Positions 18,265 through 27,229 of a stretch of DNA of 64,000 bases are shown piece after piece. The position numbers and the translations under genes were made by a program. Every line of letters starts with the position of its first letter. Within the stretch, counting starts at the first letter, position 1. Under the pieces are notes generated by a model, which ran no database searches, was not told the origin of the DNA, and saw nothing but the letters and a program-made list of their open reading frames with translations. Origin of the DNA: Bog-756 sp963753905 (GTDB lineage Bacteria; Actinomycetota; Acidimicrobiia; Acidimicrobiales; RAAP-2). The DNA is taken from positions 372,001 through 436,000 of the forward strand of contig CAVWDZ010000001.1 in NCBI GenBank assembly GCA_963753905.1, read 5' to 3'.

Positions 18265-19356
18265 ATGGGCCCTTATCGGGTCGTGCAGTGGGCGACTGGA
18301 AAGGTCGGTCGGCGAGCGCTTGCCGCCATCATCGATCACCCAGAGCTGGAGCTCGTGGGTGTGTACGTTCACTCGCCAGACAAGGTCGGCGTCGATGCCG
18401 GGCAGCTCGCCGGGACGGCGGACACCGGAGTCCATGCGACGGATGACGTCGCCGTGTTGCTCGCGGAGCACCCAGACTGCGTGTCGTTCATGGCGGCACA
18501 ACTCGACGTAGAGATCGTGGAGGCATTTTTGCGAAGCGGTGCGAACGTCGTTACCACTTCGAACGGGTACCTGACCGGGACAAACTTCGGCCGCGGGTTG
18601 CGAGAACGGCTCGATGCGGCAGCGCGTGACGGCGGGTCCACCTTCATGGGCACGGGCTTCGATCCCGGCTTCGCGAACCTGCTCGCCGGTATGCTTACCG
18701 GAGCCTGTCGCCGAGTCCACTCGGTGAAGCTCATCGAGACGCTCGACTGCACGGGCTATCCCGACCCTGACGTGTGGCGGTCACTGGGCTTCGGGAAGCC
18801 GGTTCGTGCCCGACGCCTTGGCCCACTCAGCATCGCCCCCGACGGGGAGCCACCTCCACTCGCGCCCGACCTGCCCGGTTTCTTCGACACGCTCGATCTG
18901 GTCGCCAGCATGCTCGCGGTCGAGCTGGACCACAAGGAGGCATTCATCGAGTCTGCAGCGGCTCTTGCCGATGTCGACCTCGGCTGGATGCACATTCCCG
19001 CTGGTACGACGGCGGCAGTCACCCGGACCTATCTGGGCTATGCGCATGGTCGGTCGATCGTCGAGCTGCGCGTCCGATGGACGATGAGCCGGTTACTCGA
19101 TTGCGAATGGACTGATCCCGAGGGCTACTGGATCGAGATCGAGGGCGAACCGCGGGTCGAGGCCGCGATCTCCTTTCTCCCGCCGGTAATACCCGGCGTG
19201 TCCAATGAGCCCGATGTTATGAGTGTGCTCCTGGTCGGCACTGCGATGGCAGTGGTCAACGCCCTGCCGTTCGTGTGCGAGGCACCGCCGGGCCATACGA
19301 CGCCTGCGAAGCTCCCGATTTTCGGCGCTCGGCACATGGTCGTGTCGGAAAGCTAG
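18265..19356 (+). CDS. NAD(P)-binding reductase of the dihydrodipicolinate-reductase-like family
   Basis: 363 residues from the ATG at 18265, which has a good ribosome-binding site (GGGAGGA); the longer upstream frame is rejected. The N-terminus YRVVQWATGKVGRRALAAII is a Rossmann nucleotide-binding motif, followed by LVGVYVHSPDKVGVDAG. This is the family annotated as dihydrodipicolinate reductase-like or 2,4-diaminopentanoate-dehydrogenase-like in mycobacteria and relatives, usually in lipid or steroid catabolic clusters and not in lysine synthesis. Its promoter carries the palindrome shared with the Rieske and CoA-transferase genes, so it belongs to the same pathway; its substrate is unknown. 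Confidence 0.8.
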   Translation: MGPYRVVQWATGKVGRRALAAIIDHPELELVGVYVHSPDKVGVDAGQLAGTADTGVHATDDVAVLLAEHPDCVSFMAAQLDVEIVEAFLRSGANVVTTSNGYLTGTNFGRGLRERLDAAARDGGSTFMGTGFDPGFANLLAGMLTGACRRVHSVKLIETLDCTGYPDPDVWRSLGFGKPVRARRLGPLSIAPDGEPPPLAPDLPGFFDTLDLVASMLAVELDHKEAFIESAAALADVDLGWMHIPAGTTAAVTRTYLGYAHGRSIVELRVRWTMSRLLDCEWTDPEGYWIEIEGEPRVEAAISFLPPVIPGVSNEPDVMSVLLVGTAMAVVNALPFVCEAPPGHTTPAKLPIFGARHMVVSES

Positions 19357-19441
19357 AGCACGTGGTGGGGAATGAGTTCACCTGCATCCGTCGTGTCGTT
19401 CCGATCGGAACCGAGACCCTGATTGTCTCGGCGATACGAGC

Positions 19442-19770
19442 ATGACGGCACCGCAACCAGTTGTGACGGTGCAGATCGAGCCGTCGAACGTACGGATCGC
19501 TGTGCGCAGTGGCGAGCCATTGATGCGGGCCGCCGAACGGCTTGGCTACCACTGGCCGACCATCTGCCACGGGCAGGCCGCCTGCACCGTTGCTGGATCG
19601 AAGTCGACGACACCAATGCATTCGAGCCGCCCGGGCCCGTTGAACTCAAGGGCCTGAAGCTCTTCGAGGGGCGCACCTTCTATGCCGGCAAGAACATCCG
19701 GCTCGCGTGCCAGGCGCGCCCGATCGGCGACACGGTGGTGACCAAGCGCGGTGTCAGACCAGCCTCATGA
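19442..19770 (+). pseudogene. 2Fe-2S ferredoxin with single-base frameshift
   Basis: The first frame reads VVTVQIEPSNVRIAVRSGEPLMRAAERLGYHWPTICHGQAACTV, a plant-type 2Fe-2S domain with the first two cluster cysteines. The continuation in the next frame is WIEVDDTNAFEPPGPVELKGLKLFEGRTFYAGKNIRLACQARPIGDTVV, with the fourth cysteine. One missing base near 19590 would restore C-x5-C-x2-C. As written the product would lack the third cysteine. It could be a true mutation or a read error. An intact version would feed electrons to the P450 or Rieske oxygenase nearby. Confidence 0.75.
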
Positions 19771-20355
19771 GCCGCGTTCGGCCACGATTCCGGCGATGGC
19801 CTGATCGATAACGCTCCGGACGTAGGCGGAGGTCACCGGCTTGCCGAGGAGGTACGCGCGGTCAGACAGGGCGCCGGCGATCATCTCGACGGCGAGGTTG
19901 ATGTTGACCCCCCGACGAAGGTCTCCCCGTTGGCGCGCCCGACGCAGGGCCACGATCGCACCGGATCGGCGACTCACGACGTTGTCAGCCACGAACGTTC
20001 GCATCTGGTGGTCGTGCGCGGCCGCGGCAATGAAAGTCGGGGCTAGCAGCGCGAGCGGACCGTCGCCGTATGACAGCTCAGCCAGGGGTTCGAAGACAGT
20101 CAACAGGTCCTTGCGCAGGTCACCGGTGTCTGCGGGTTCGATGACCTCGGCGAGCTGATCGGCACAGAAGTACAGCAGCGCGGTCTTGTTGGGCCAACGT
20201 CGGTAAAGCGTCGCCCGGCCGATGCCGGCGCGAGCAGCGATCCCTTCCATGGTGGAGGCAGTCAGCCCCTTCTCGGCGATCTCAGCGACAGCCGCTTCCA
20301 CAAGCGCGCCATCGACGCCCTCGTCGCGCGGCCTGCCGCGAGGTCGTTGTGCCAT
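19765..20355 (-). CDS. TetR-family regulator
   Basis: 196 residues; HTH VEAAVAEIAEKGLTASTMEGIAARAGIGRATLYRRWPNKTALLYF, then a TetR_C-type ligand domain. It follows the P450 gene on the same strand after a 42-bp gap and converges on the ferredoxin by a few bases. It is a candidate for binding the AYGAG...CGTCTCAY sites at 18182 and 23016-23073, but the regulator at 26600 is an alternative. Confidence 0.88.
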   Translation of the reverse strand: MAQRPRGRPRDEGVDGALVEAAVAEIAEKGLTASTMEGIAARAGIGRATLYRRWPNKTALLYFCADQLAEVIEPADTGDLRKDLLTVFEPLAELSYGDGPLALLAPTFIAAAAHDHQMRTFVADNVVSRRSGAIVALRRARQRGDLRRGVNINLAVEMIAGALSDRAYLLGKPVTSAYVRSVIDQAIAGIVAERGS

Positions 20356-20397
20356 GTTCGTCAGTATGCCAAATGGCTGGCGACGTCAGTCGGTCTG

Positions 20398-21618
20398 TCA
20401 GCCACAGATCAGCTCGAAGCGGTTGGGGCCGCGGATCGGTCCGGGCTTCCAGGAGACGGCCTCGCGATCAGCTAGCCGGAAGTCGGGAACAGCCGCCAGA
20501 AACTCCTCCAGGCCGACTCGGAGCTCCATCCGCGCCACATGCGCTCCAAGGCAGCGGTGGACACCGGCACCGAACGCAATGTGCGCGTTGTGCTCACGAT
20601 CCAGCACGATGTCTTCGGCATTGCTGAACCGGCGCTCATCGCGATTGGCCGAGGGGATCGAAAGGAAGACCGGGGTTCCCCCAGCTATGGGACATCCGGC
20701 CACCTCCGTGTCCGTTCGAGCCCCTCGTACCAACGAGACGGGCGCGTAGATGCGGAGGAATTCTTCGACCCCAGTGGTCATGAGCAGGCGGTCTCCGGCG
20801 AGTCTCTCGCGGGCCTCGGCGTGCTCTGAGAGGTAGAGCAGAGCATGGGCCAGTGTGTTCGCAGTGGTATCAATACCGGCGATCAGCAGGAGCTGTGCGA
20901 TACCCAAGCGCTCGGCATCACTGAGCGGCTCGCCGTCGACCTCGGCGGTGAGCAGGAAGGTCAGGAGGTCGTCGCGTGGGTCCTGTTGGCGCCGCGCCAG
21001 CAGCGCCGCGAGGTATTCGTGGATCTCCGTGCTGGCATCGATGGCAGCGCCTGGATCGACACCCTGGCCGTCCACAGTCGATGCAATCCAGCCTTCGAAT
21101 TGTCGGTAGTCCGTGGCGTCCACCCCGAGGATCTGACTGATGACCACCGTCGGCATCGGGAAGCAATACGACATGTACGCCTCGATCGTGCCAGTGCACG
21201 CTGCTGCCAGCTCTCGGGCGGTGTCCCTTGCGACGGCCTCGAGGCGAGCAGCGCGGGCCGGGGTGAAGAACGGCAGTAGGAGCTGGCGGTAGCGGGTGTG
21301 CGACGGTGGGTCCTGGTCGAGCGGCGGGACCGGTAGCCGTAACTCGACCGGTATGGCTGGCGCCGTCATCACGGTTGAGGTGAAGGTGGCGTGGTCGCGC
21401 AGCGCGGCGTTGACGTCCTCGTAGCGTGACAGGATGTAGTAGCCGTCGAGTTCGTCGCTGCGCGCCACAGGGCAGTCCGCCCGGAGCCGACGGAGCAGTG
21501 GGTACGGATCGGGCGCGAACGCCGGGCTCCAGTAGTCAAACGTCCTGGCCAGGTCACAGCCGCTCGCATCGTCGGTACTGCGGCTCACCGGATCCATATC
21601 GCTGTCTACATTCGTCAT
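20398..21618 (-). CDS. Cytochrome P450
   Basis: 406 residues, soluble class I bacterial type. Heme loop FGAGVHRCLGAHVAR with the proximal Cys, I-helix oxygen-activation motif LIAGIDTTANT, K-helix EEFLR, and the C-helix region DPPSHTRYRQLL. It hydroxylates a hydrophobic substrate using electrons from a ferredoxin; the frameshifted 2Fe-2S gene at 19442 may have been the partner. The ATG overlaps the stop of the Rieske gene (ATGA), so the two oxygenases are co-translated. Confidence 0.93.
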   Translation of the reverse strand: MTNVDSDMDPVSRSTDDASGCDLARTFDYWSPAFAPDPYPLLRRLRADCPVARSDELDGYYILSRYEDVNAALRDHATFTSTVMTAPAIPVELRLPVPPLDQDPPSHTRYRQLLLPFFTPARAARLEAVARDTARELAAACTGTIEAYMSYCFPMPTVVISQILGVDATDYRQFEGWIASTVDGQGVDPGAAIDASTEIHEYLAALLARRQQDPRDDLLTFLLTAEVDGEPLSDAERLGIAQLLLIAGIDTTANTLAHALLYLSEHAEARERLAGDRLLMTTGVEEFLRIYAPVSLVRGARTDTEVAGCPIAGGTPVFLSIPSANRDERRFSNAEDIVLDREHNAHIAFGAGVHRCLGAHVARMELRVGLEEFLAAVPDFRLADREAVSWKPGPIRGPNRFELICG

Positions 21619-22937
21619 GCCGAGATGTACTGATCGATCACGCGGTGATGGTGGATCAGGTTGGCCTCCTGCACAGGATTGAACAGCGCCCCGCGGTAGC
21701 CGCGGGACTTCATGCCCCTCGCGGCCTCTGCCAAGTTCCCGAAGTCCTGGTTGTTGATGAGGCCCCAGTCCTTTGTGGACCAGTCCTCGTAGACCTTGCG
21801 TTCAACAGGCTTTGGGTCGGCGTCCGGCGGCACCCACTCGAGGGCCCAGTAGTCGAGCAACGTGCTGTTGTGGTCGAGGCCGTTCGGCCTGGCGCGGTAG
21901 AGCGTGGCGTTGCCGTGGGTGATCGGCCCGAGGAAGTTCGGGAAGAGGTGGATGGTCCCCGACCCGCGGAGGTCCTTGTCCGTCAGCCCCTCGACGTCCA
22001 TCCCGCTGCGGCGCATGGCGTTGAGCCGGAGCTCGTCGAACACCTTTCCGATCGTCTTACCGGGGGGAGGGCCGTTCTTCTTGAGATCCTCGAGGACCGC
22101 CTGGTCCTCACGGGGAAAGAGACCGGCGACGGCGTCGACCCGCTCGGCGAGCACCTCTGCTGGGTCGACGTCCTCCCGCCTGATGCCGAGGCGCGGGCTC
22201 GGACCGGCTTCGCGCTGGCGCTCCTCGGGCACGTAGTAGCGGCTGTGCTGGCCCAGCTGCTCATACGTGAACAGTGTGTCGTTGAACCAGGAGAGCATCT
22301 GTGGATGGAGAGCCTGGGGGTGGTAGCCCTCGTTGAAGGCGTCCACTGCAATCTTCCAGTTGCACTCGAAGACGATCGTCCGGTACGAGCGGAAGCGGAG
22401 GTTGTGGAACCGGTAGGTGGCGAACAGCTCGGGGATGGTGCCGAGGAACGAGTCGAAAGGCTCGCAGTTCGGGTCCATGTTCACGAAGACGAACCCTCCC
22501 CAGCGGCCGACCTGCACCTCGCCGAGACAGACCAGATCGTCGGTCATCGTGTCCGGGAATTCGTGGCGGTCCACCACTTCGGCGATCTCGCCTTCGAAGC
22601 TCCAGCGCCACCCGTGGTAGCGGCACCGGATCTGGGAGGTGGCGAAGCTCCCGACGCCCGACGCGAGCCGGGTGCCACGATGTGGGCAGGCATTGAAGAA
22701 GGCGTTGATGCCTTCGTCATCGCTGCGCACGACCAGGATCGACTGGTCGCCGATGGTGTACTCGAGGAAGTCGCCGGAATTGGGAATCTCCTCTTCCCGG
22801 CATGCCACCTGCCAGACGCGGGGCCACAGGCGCTCCATCTCGAGGTCGAAGAATTCCTGAGACGTGTAGCGAGCGCCGGGGACCACCACCATGCCGCCGG
22901 CTTGGTGCAATGCGTGTCCGTCGTCGATAACGGTCAT
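21615..22937 (-). CDS. Rieske aromatic-ring-hydroxylating oxygenase, alpha subunit
   Basis: 440 residues from the ATG at 22937 (MTVIDDGHAL), preceded by GAGAGGGAC; the longer frame to 23024 runs into the operator. Rieske 2Fe-2S ligands are in CPHRGTRLAS and CRYHGW, and the mononuclear iron motif is DAFNEGYHPQALHP. It resembles large subunits acting on cyclic or steroid-like substrates. No beta subunit or reductase is nearby. It is first in an operon with P450 and is divergent from the CoA-transferase across a double palindrome. Confidence 0.92.
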   Translation of the reverse strand: MTVIDDGHALHQAGGMVVVPGARYTSQEFFDLEMERLWPRVWQVACREEEIPNSGDFLEYTIGDQSILVVRSDDEGINAFFNACPHRGTRLASGVGSFATSQIRCRYHGWRWSFEGEIAEVVDRHEFPDTMTDDLVCLGEVQVGRWGGFVFVNMDPNCEPFDSFLGTIPELFATYRFHNLRFRSYRTIVFECNWKIAVDAFNEGYHPQALHPQMLSWFNDTLFTYEQLGQHSRYYVPEERQREAGPSPRLGIRREDVDPAEVLAERVDAVAGLFPREDQAVLEDLKKNGPPPGKTIGKVFDELRLNAMRRSGMDVEGLTDKDLRGSGTIHLFPNFLGPITHGNATLYRARPNGLDHNSTLLDYWALEWVPPDADPKPVERKVYEDWSTKDWGLINNQDFGNLAEAARGMKSRGYRGALFNPVQEANLIHHHRVIDQYISA

Positions 22938-23015
22938 CAGCTCGTGTCCCTCTCGGATCGTGGACCCGGTCCGTCGCCTGCCCTGGCGCCTGACCGGCAC
23001 TCCGAGGGCAGAATA

Positions 23016-23073
23016 ACGAGTCACACCGTCTCATGTCCACTGGAACCCACTAGCGTGAGACGGTTCGTCTCGT
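23016..23073. promoter_or_regulatory. Paired operator palindromes between divergent catabolic genes
   Basis: Two copies of the 19-bp site face each other: ACGAGTCACACCGTCTCAT at 23016-23034 and the reverse-strand ACGAGACGAACCGTCTCAC at 23055-23073. The outer edges extend to ATAACGAG/CTCGTTAT. They sit between the Rieske (22937) and CoA-transferase (23080) starts and match the site at 18182. Consensus AYGAGnCnnAnCGTCTCAY. Confidence 0.75.
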
Positions 23074-23079
23074 TATTGT

Positions 23080-25488
23080 GTGCGAGTGACCAGGGGCCCG
23101 CTGAACTCACTCGCTGGAGTGCGGGTGCTCGACCTGTCCGATGACCTGGCGGGGTCGTACTGCACGAAGGTGCTCGGCGATGCCGGCGCCGAGGTCGTGA
23201 AGGTAGAGCCGCCCTCGGGCCATCCGCTGAGGCACTGGTCCCGAACGGAGTCGCTGGGTCGAGATGGCGACCAGGACGGCGTTCTGTTCCGTTTTCTCGC
23301 GTCGGGACAACGCAGCGTCGCCGCTGCCCTCGACGACTCCGCCGGTCACGACCGGGTGCTCGAACTGCTGGCAGCGAGCGACATCGCGGTGACCAGCTCT
23401 CCGTCTGAGCAACTGGCTGCCCGGGGCCTTCGCTTCGCCGATGTCCACGGGGTGAACCACGAGCTCACCATGGTCTCGCTCACACCCTTCGGCCTCACGG
23501 GCCCTCGTAGCGGGCAGTCGGCGAACGACTTCCTCCTCCAGGCCCTGTCCGGCTCGTTGCACAACCACGGTTCGTGGCATCGAGAGCCGCTGGCCGTCGG
23601 CGGCGGCCTCGGCGAATGGATCGCCGGCGCCTACGGAGCGGCTGGCGCCCTGGCGGCGCGCGCCCGCTTCCATCGGACGGGCGACGGCGAGCTGGTCGAT
23701 GTGTCGACCCTCGAAGCGCTCGCGGTGACGCTCATGTGCTACCCGTCGGTGTCCGCCTCTCTTCCCGGGGGCGTCCGCCGGCGGGCGACGGTCGAAATGG
23801 TTCCGGGCATCGAACCATGCAAGGACGGCTTTGTCGGGCTCACGACCCTCACCGCGCAGCAGTGGCACGACCTCGCAGCGATGATCGATCGCCCTGATCT
23901 CATCGATGACGCCCAGCTCAACAGCCCCCGCGGGCGCATCAGCCGCGAGGCCGAGTTGCGCCCCGTCATCGACGCGTGGACTGAGCAGCACCAGGTTGCA
24001 GAGATCATCGAACGGGCAGCAATGTTCCGGGTGCCGGCGGCCCCAGTCCTCAATGGCGCTACGTTGCCGCAATTCGAGCCGCTTGTCGATCGCGGGCTCT
24101 TCACCAGCAACCCCCGGGGCGGCTTCTCGCACCCGCGCCCGCCGTTCCTTAGCACGGCAACCGAGCCTCGCCCAGTGGCTCCCGCTCCGAACCTCGGTGA
24201 GCATGAGGCGGCACCCTTCCGTTCGGATCGCACAGCGCCGCCGCGAAGTGGTTCTGCCGAAGACGGACGCCTTCCGCTCGACGGTGTCAGAGTGCTCGAT
24301 CTCACAGCGTTCTGGGCCGGTCCTTGTGCGACCCAGTACCTCGCCACGCTTGGCGCAGACGTGATCAAAGTCGAGTCCGTCCAGCGCCCGGACTCGATGC
24401 GATTCAATGTCGGCGTTTCCCCGAAGACCGAACGATGGTGGGAGCAGGGGTACCTGTTCCTCTCAGCCAACCTCAACAAGCGCGGTATCACGCTCAACCT
24501 CGGCGATAACCGGGGACGCGAGCTATTCCTCCAGCTGGCCGCCCAGTCAGACGTCGTCGTCGAGAACTTCACGCCCCGCGTCATGGAGAATTTCGAGCTC
24601 ACCTACGACACCATCCGGAAGGTCCGTCCCGACATCGTGATGGTCAGCATGCCAGGGTGGGGCCTGGAGGGGCCGTGGCGTGACCGGCCAGGGTTCGCGA
24701 CGACCATGGAGCAGGCCTCCGGGATGGCCTTCGTCACGGGTTACGACGACGGGCCGCCGATGGCGCCGGGCTTGTGCGACCCGCTCGCCGGCGTCCATGG
24801 GGCGTTCGCGGTCCTCGCTGCACTGGAGGAGCGCCGGAAGACGGGCCGCGGCCAGCACGTCGAGGTACCGATGATCGACCTGGCCGTAAACGTCTCCGCC
24901 GAGCAGATCCTCGAGTTCGAAGTCTACGGGGAGCTGATGACCCGTACCGGGAACCGTTGTCCGCAGGCAGCACCCCAGGGCGTGTACGCGTGCGCCGGGG
25001 CCGACGAGTGGCTGGCCCTGTCGGTGACCACGGAGGAGCAGTGGACGGCACTGTGCGAGGCGATCGGCGCCCGGTCGTGGGCAGTTGATCCGGAGCTGGC
25101 AACCGTTGATCAACGGCATGCAGCACACGATCGGATCGACGCGGAGATCGGAGCGTGGTGCGGGCATCTGGCGCTCAGTGCCGCCCTCGACGCGCTCGAA
25201 GCAGCCATAGCTCAGCCGGTCGTACCCGCCTTTGCCATCGACGAGGACCGTCAGATGCAGGCCCGCGGCTTTTGGGAACCGGTAACTCATCCCGTCGTCG
25301 GCGAGCACCGCTATCCAGGATGGCCGATGCGCCTCTCGGGGGGTCCGGGGAGCTGGTACCGATCGCCTGCACCGCTCCTCGGGCAACACAACGAGGAGGT
25401 CCTCACCGGGCTGCTCGGACTCGAGGCCGAGGAGATCGCCGATCTGCAACAGGCTGGCGTGATCGGTGAACGTCCGCTTGGTCTCTGA
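23080..25488 (+). CDS. Two-domain CaiB/BaiF (family III) CoA-transferase
   Basis: 802 residues, twice the usual length, from a GTG start. Each half begins with the family signature: LAGVRVLDLSDDLAGSYCTKVLGDAGAEVVKVE (about residues 10-43) and LDGVRVLDLTAFWAGPCATQYLATLGADVIKVE (about 398-430). The C-terminal half keeps the catalytic-Asp context (HVEVPMIDLAVN); the N-terminal half has Glu at that place (LVDVSTLEALAV), so only one half may be catalytic (inference). It moves CoA between acids to activate a catabolic intermediate. The operator palindrome overlaps its promoter. Confidence 0.9.
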   Translation: MRVTRGPLNSLAGVRVLDLSDDLAGSYCTKVLGDAGAEVVKVEPPSGHPLRHWSRTESLGRDGDQDGVLFRFLASGQRSVAAALDDSAGHDRVLELLAASDIAVTSSPSEQLAARGLRFADVHGVNHELTMVSLTPFGLTGPRSGQSANDFLLQALSGSLHNHGSWHREPLAVGGGLGEWIAGAYGAAGALAARARFHRTGDGELVDVSTLEALAVTLMCYPSVSASLPGGVRRRATVEMVPGIEPCKDGFVGLTTLTAQQWHDLAAMIDRPDLIDDAQLNSPRGRISREAELRPVIDAWTEQHQVAEIIERAAMFRVPAAPVLNGATLPQFEPLVDRGLFTSNPRGGFSHPRPPFLSTATEPRPVAPAPNLGEHEAAPFRSDRTAPPRSGSAEDGRLPLDGVRVLDLTAFWAGPCATQYLATLGADVIKVESVQRPDSMRFNVGVSPKTERWWEQGYLFLSANLNKRGITLNLGDNRGRELFLQLAAQSDVVVENFTPRVMENFELTYDTIRKVRPDIVMVSMPGWGLEGPWRDRPGFATTMEQASGMAFVTGYDDGPPMAPGLCDPLAGVHGAFAVLAALEERRKTGRGQHVEVPMIDLAVNVSAEQILEFEVYGELMTRTGNRCPQAAPQGVYACAGADEWLALSVTTEEQWTALCEAIGARSWAVDPELATVDQRHAAHDRIDAEIGAWCGHLALSAALDALEAAIAQPVVPAFAIDEDRQMQARGFWEPVTHPVVGEHRYPGWPMRLSGGPGSWYRSPAPLLGQHNEEVLTGLLGLEAEEIADLQQAGVIGERPLGL

Positions 25489-25656
25489 CCGGCAGGCACA
25501 CAGACCATAAGCGACGCGAGGGAGCGATGCTGATGACGTACGAAAGGGCTGGGGCTCTGAGCTGAGTTCCGAACGCTCAACCTCACGAGTGCTCGCTAGC
25601 ATTGCTGGCCGGCAGATGAGGGCGCCCGGCATGGACGAGCTTGGTGTCGTCAAGGC

Positions 25657-26559
25657 TCAGAGTCGTGCGCCCTCGTAGGTAGTGATGTCCGCCCCGGAGT
25701 CGTATGCAGAATGCCAGTCGGTCACCCAGGTGGGGAGCGGTTCGCCAGCCGGGTCATGGTGCGGCGTCTGGGCCATGGTCTCCCGCCAGAGCATGGTCCG
25801 CAGGTCCCGGCCGCGGACGTGGCTCAACATCGACCCGCCGTTTGGTCGGCAGAGAGACAACCGATTGCGTAGCTCGGAGAGGTAGAGTCCGCTCGGACCG
25901 ATAGCCTTCGTCGAGATGTGGCGGTCCTCGAAGGGAACGTGCTCCTCGAACCCGGCGAGGACAAGCTTGTAGATCCCGGCGACGTGGTCGAAGACCTTGG
26001 GTGCTTTGCGTATTCGGTACAAGGGATCCGGAGTCACATGGTGGTGGATGAGTAGTGCCGAGCTGCGGTGCTCGATCTCCTCGACGAAGTGCCACAGGAG
26101 CATCGTGCCGACCCGTTCGTCGCTACCCTCGAACAGCCCCCGTCGGTTGTCGAAGACCATCTTGAAGAGCGGTGTGAACGTCGCTTCGAGGTTGGCGATG
26201 TAGGCCAGATGGAACTCGACTCCCTCGCGCTCGAGCAGCTCGTCATAGGCGGCGTTCGCCGCCGCGTAAGTCTCCTCGAGGCCGGGGTACCGGTCGATCA
26301 TCGCCTTGGCGTGGGCACGGTGCGCCCGCGCGTGCTGGGCTTCCTGGCGAACGAACACGTCCGCCTCCTCAGCGACGCTGACGTCGGTGAGGAGGGGCAG
26401 GGCCTGGCGGGTCGCCGAGACGATGTAGCGCTCGAAGGCGATCGCCAGGAAGGTGAAGGTGTTGCCGAACAGGCCGAAGCTCGGGTTGCTCGGCTGCCAT
26501 TGGAACGGCACTGACTGGTCGATCCGGAACCGGGGGCTTCGGATCGTGAGGCTGGTCAT
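25657..26559 (-). CDS. Predicted metal-dependent hydrolase (PF10118-like)
   Basis: 300 residues from ATG 26559 (MTSLTIRSPRFRID); upstream residues of the open frame lie across the operator and are rejected. Motifs FVRQEAQHARAH and WHFVEEIEHRSSALLIHHH resemble the paired E...ExxH ligands of diiron helical bundles, as in the family called predicted metal-dependent hydrolase. Its biochemical role is not established. It is divergent from a TetR gene across a perfect inverted repeat. Confidence 0.78.
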   Translation of the reverse strand: MTSLTIRSPRFRIDQSVPFQWQPSNPSFGLFGNTFTFLAIAFERYIVSATRQALPLLTDVSVAEEADVFVRQEAQHARAHRAHAKAMIDRYPGLEETYAAANAAYDELLEREGVEFHLAYIANLEATFTPLFKMVFDNRRGLFEGSDERVGTMLLWHFVEEIEHRSSALLIHHHVTPDPLYRIRKAPKVFDHVAGIYKLVLAGFEEHVPFEDRHISTKAIGPSGLYLSELRNRLSLCRPNGGSMLSHVRGRDLRTMLWRETMAQTPHHDPAGEPLPTWVTDWHSAYDSGADITTYEGARL

Positions 26560-26570
26560 GGCTCCAAGCG

Positions 26571-26594
26571 TTACATTCGTATGCCAGAATGTAA
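26571..26594. promoter_or_regulatory. Probable TetR operator between divergent genes
   Basis: TTACATTC, 8 bases, GAATGTAA: a perfect inverted repeat in the 40-bp gap between the hydrolase-like gene (26559, minus) and the TetR gene (26600, plus). It is placed to repress both promoters. Confidence 0.72.
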
Positions 26595-26599
26595 AGACG

Positions 26600-27229
26600 A
26601 TGGTGGCACTCGAGACGGTGACAACCAGCGAGCGCATCCTCGATGCGACACTCGAGGTCCTCGCACGATCCGGCACCCGCAAGCTGTCTCTGTCGGATGT
26701 AGCAGCCACCGCTGGGGTATCCCGGCCGACCCTCTACCGGTGGTTCGCGTCGAAGGAAGCGCTCCTGGAAGCCTTCGGTGTGTATGAGCAGCAGAAATAC
26801 GACGCAGGGATAGCCGCTGCAGTCGCCGGGCTCGAGGGTGAGGCCCGCCTCGACGCCGTCCTCCGCTTCATCGTGGAGTTCCAGCACACCTACTCGCTGC
26901 GGCGGATCGTGGACGTTGAGCCCGAGCACGTCGTGCACCAGATGACCCGGGTCATGCCGATCATGCGCGAGCGGCTTCTCCCGCACTTCCCGGGACCTGA
27001 CGGCCGCGTTGTCGCGACGATCGTGACGCGGATCGCGCTGAGCCACGCCCTCATCCCCGACGACGACCCCGAGCTGTTCTATGCAGAGCTCCGCAACGCC
27101 GCCGGTCTCGAGTCCAACCACACGACCCCACTCGTCGCCGGTACCGATCGGCGCGACCAACCTCCGAGGAGACTGTCCCATGAACCCGAAACGGCACAAC
27201 AGACTCACCCAGAGGTTCCTGGTCGCTAA
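26600..27229 (+). CDS. TetR-family regulator
   Basis: 210 residues from the ATG at 26600. HTH: RILDATLEVLARSGTRKLSLSDVAATAGVSRPTLYRWFASKEALLEAF. The last 17 or so codons overlap the start of the DUF4345 gene in another frame. It probably controls the divergent hydrolase-like gene and itself through the inverted repeat at 26571. Confidence 0.88.
   Translation: MVALETVTTSERILDATLEVLARSGTRKLSLSDVAATAGVSRPTLYRWFASKEALLEAFGVYEQQKYDAGIAAAVAGLEGEARLDAVLRFIVEFQHTYSLRRIVDVEPEHVVHQMTRVMPIMRERLLPHFPGPDGRVVATIVTRIALSHALIPDDDPELFYAELRNAAGLESNHTTPLVAGTDRRDQPPRRLSHEPETAQQTHPEVPGR

Noticed and set aside
21426..23144. Long plus-strand open frame opposite the P450/Rieske genes
   Set aside because: Both opposite-strand genes have full family motifs; the plus frame is an antisense by-product of high GC.
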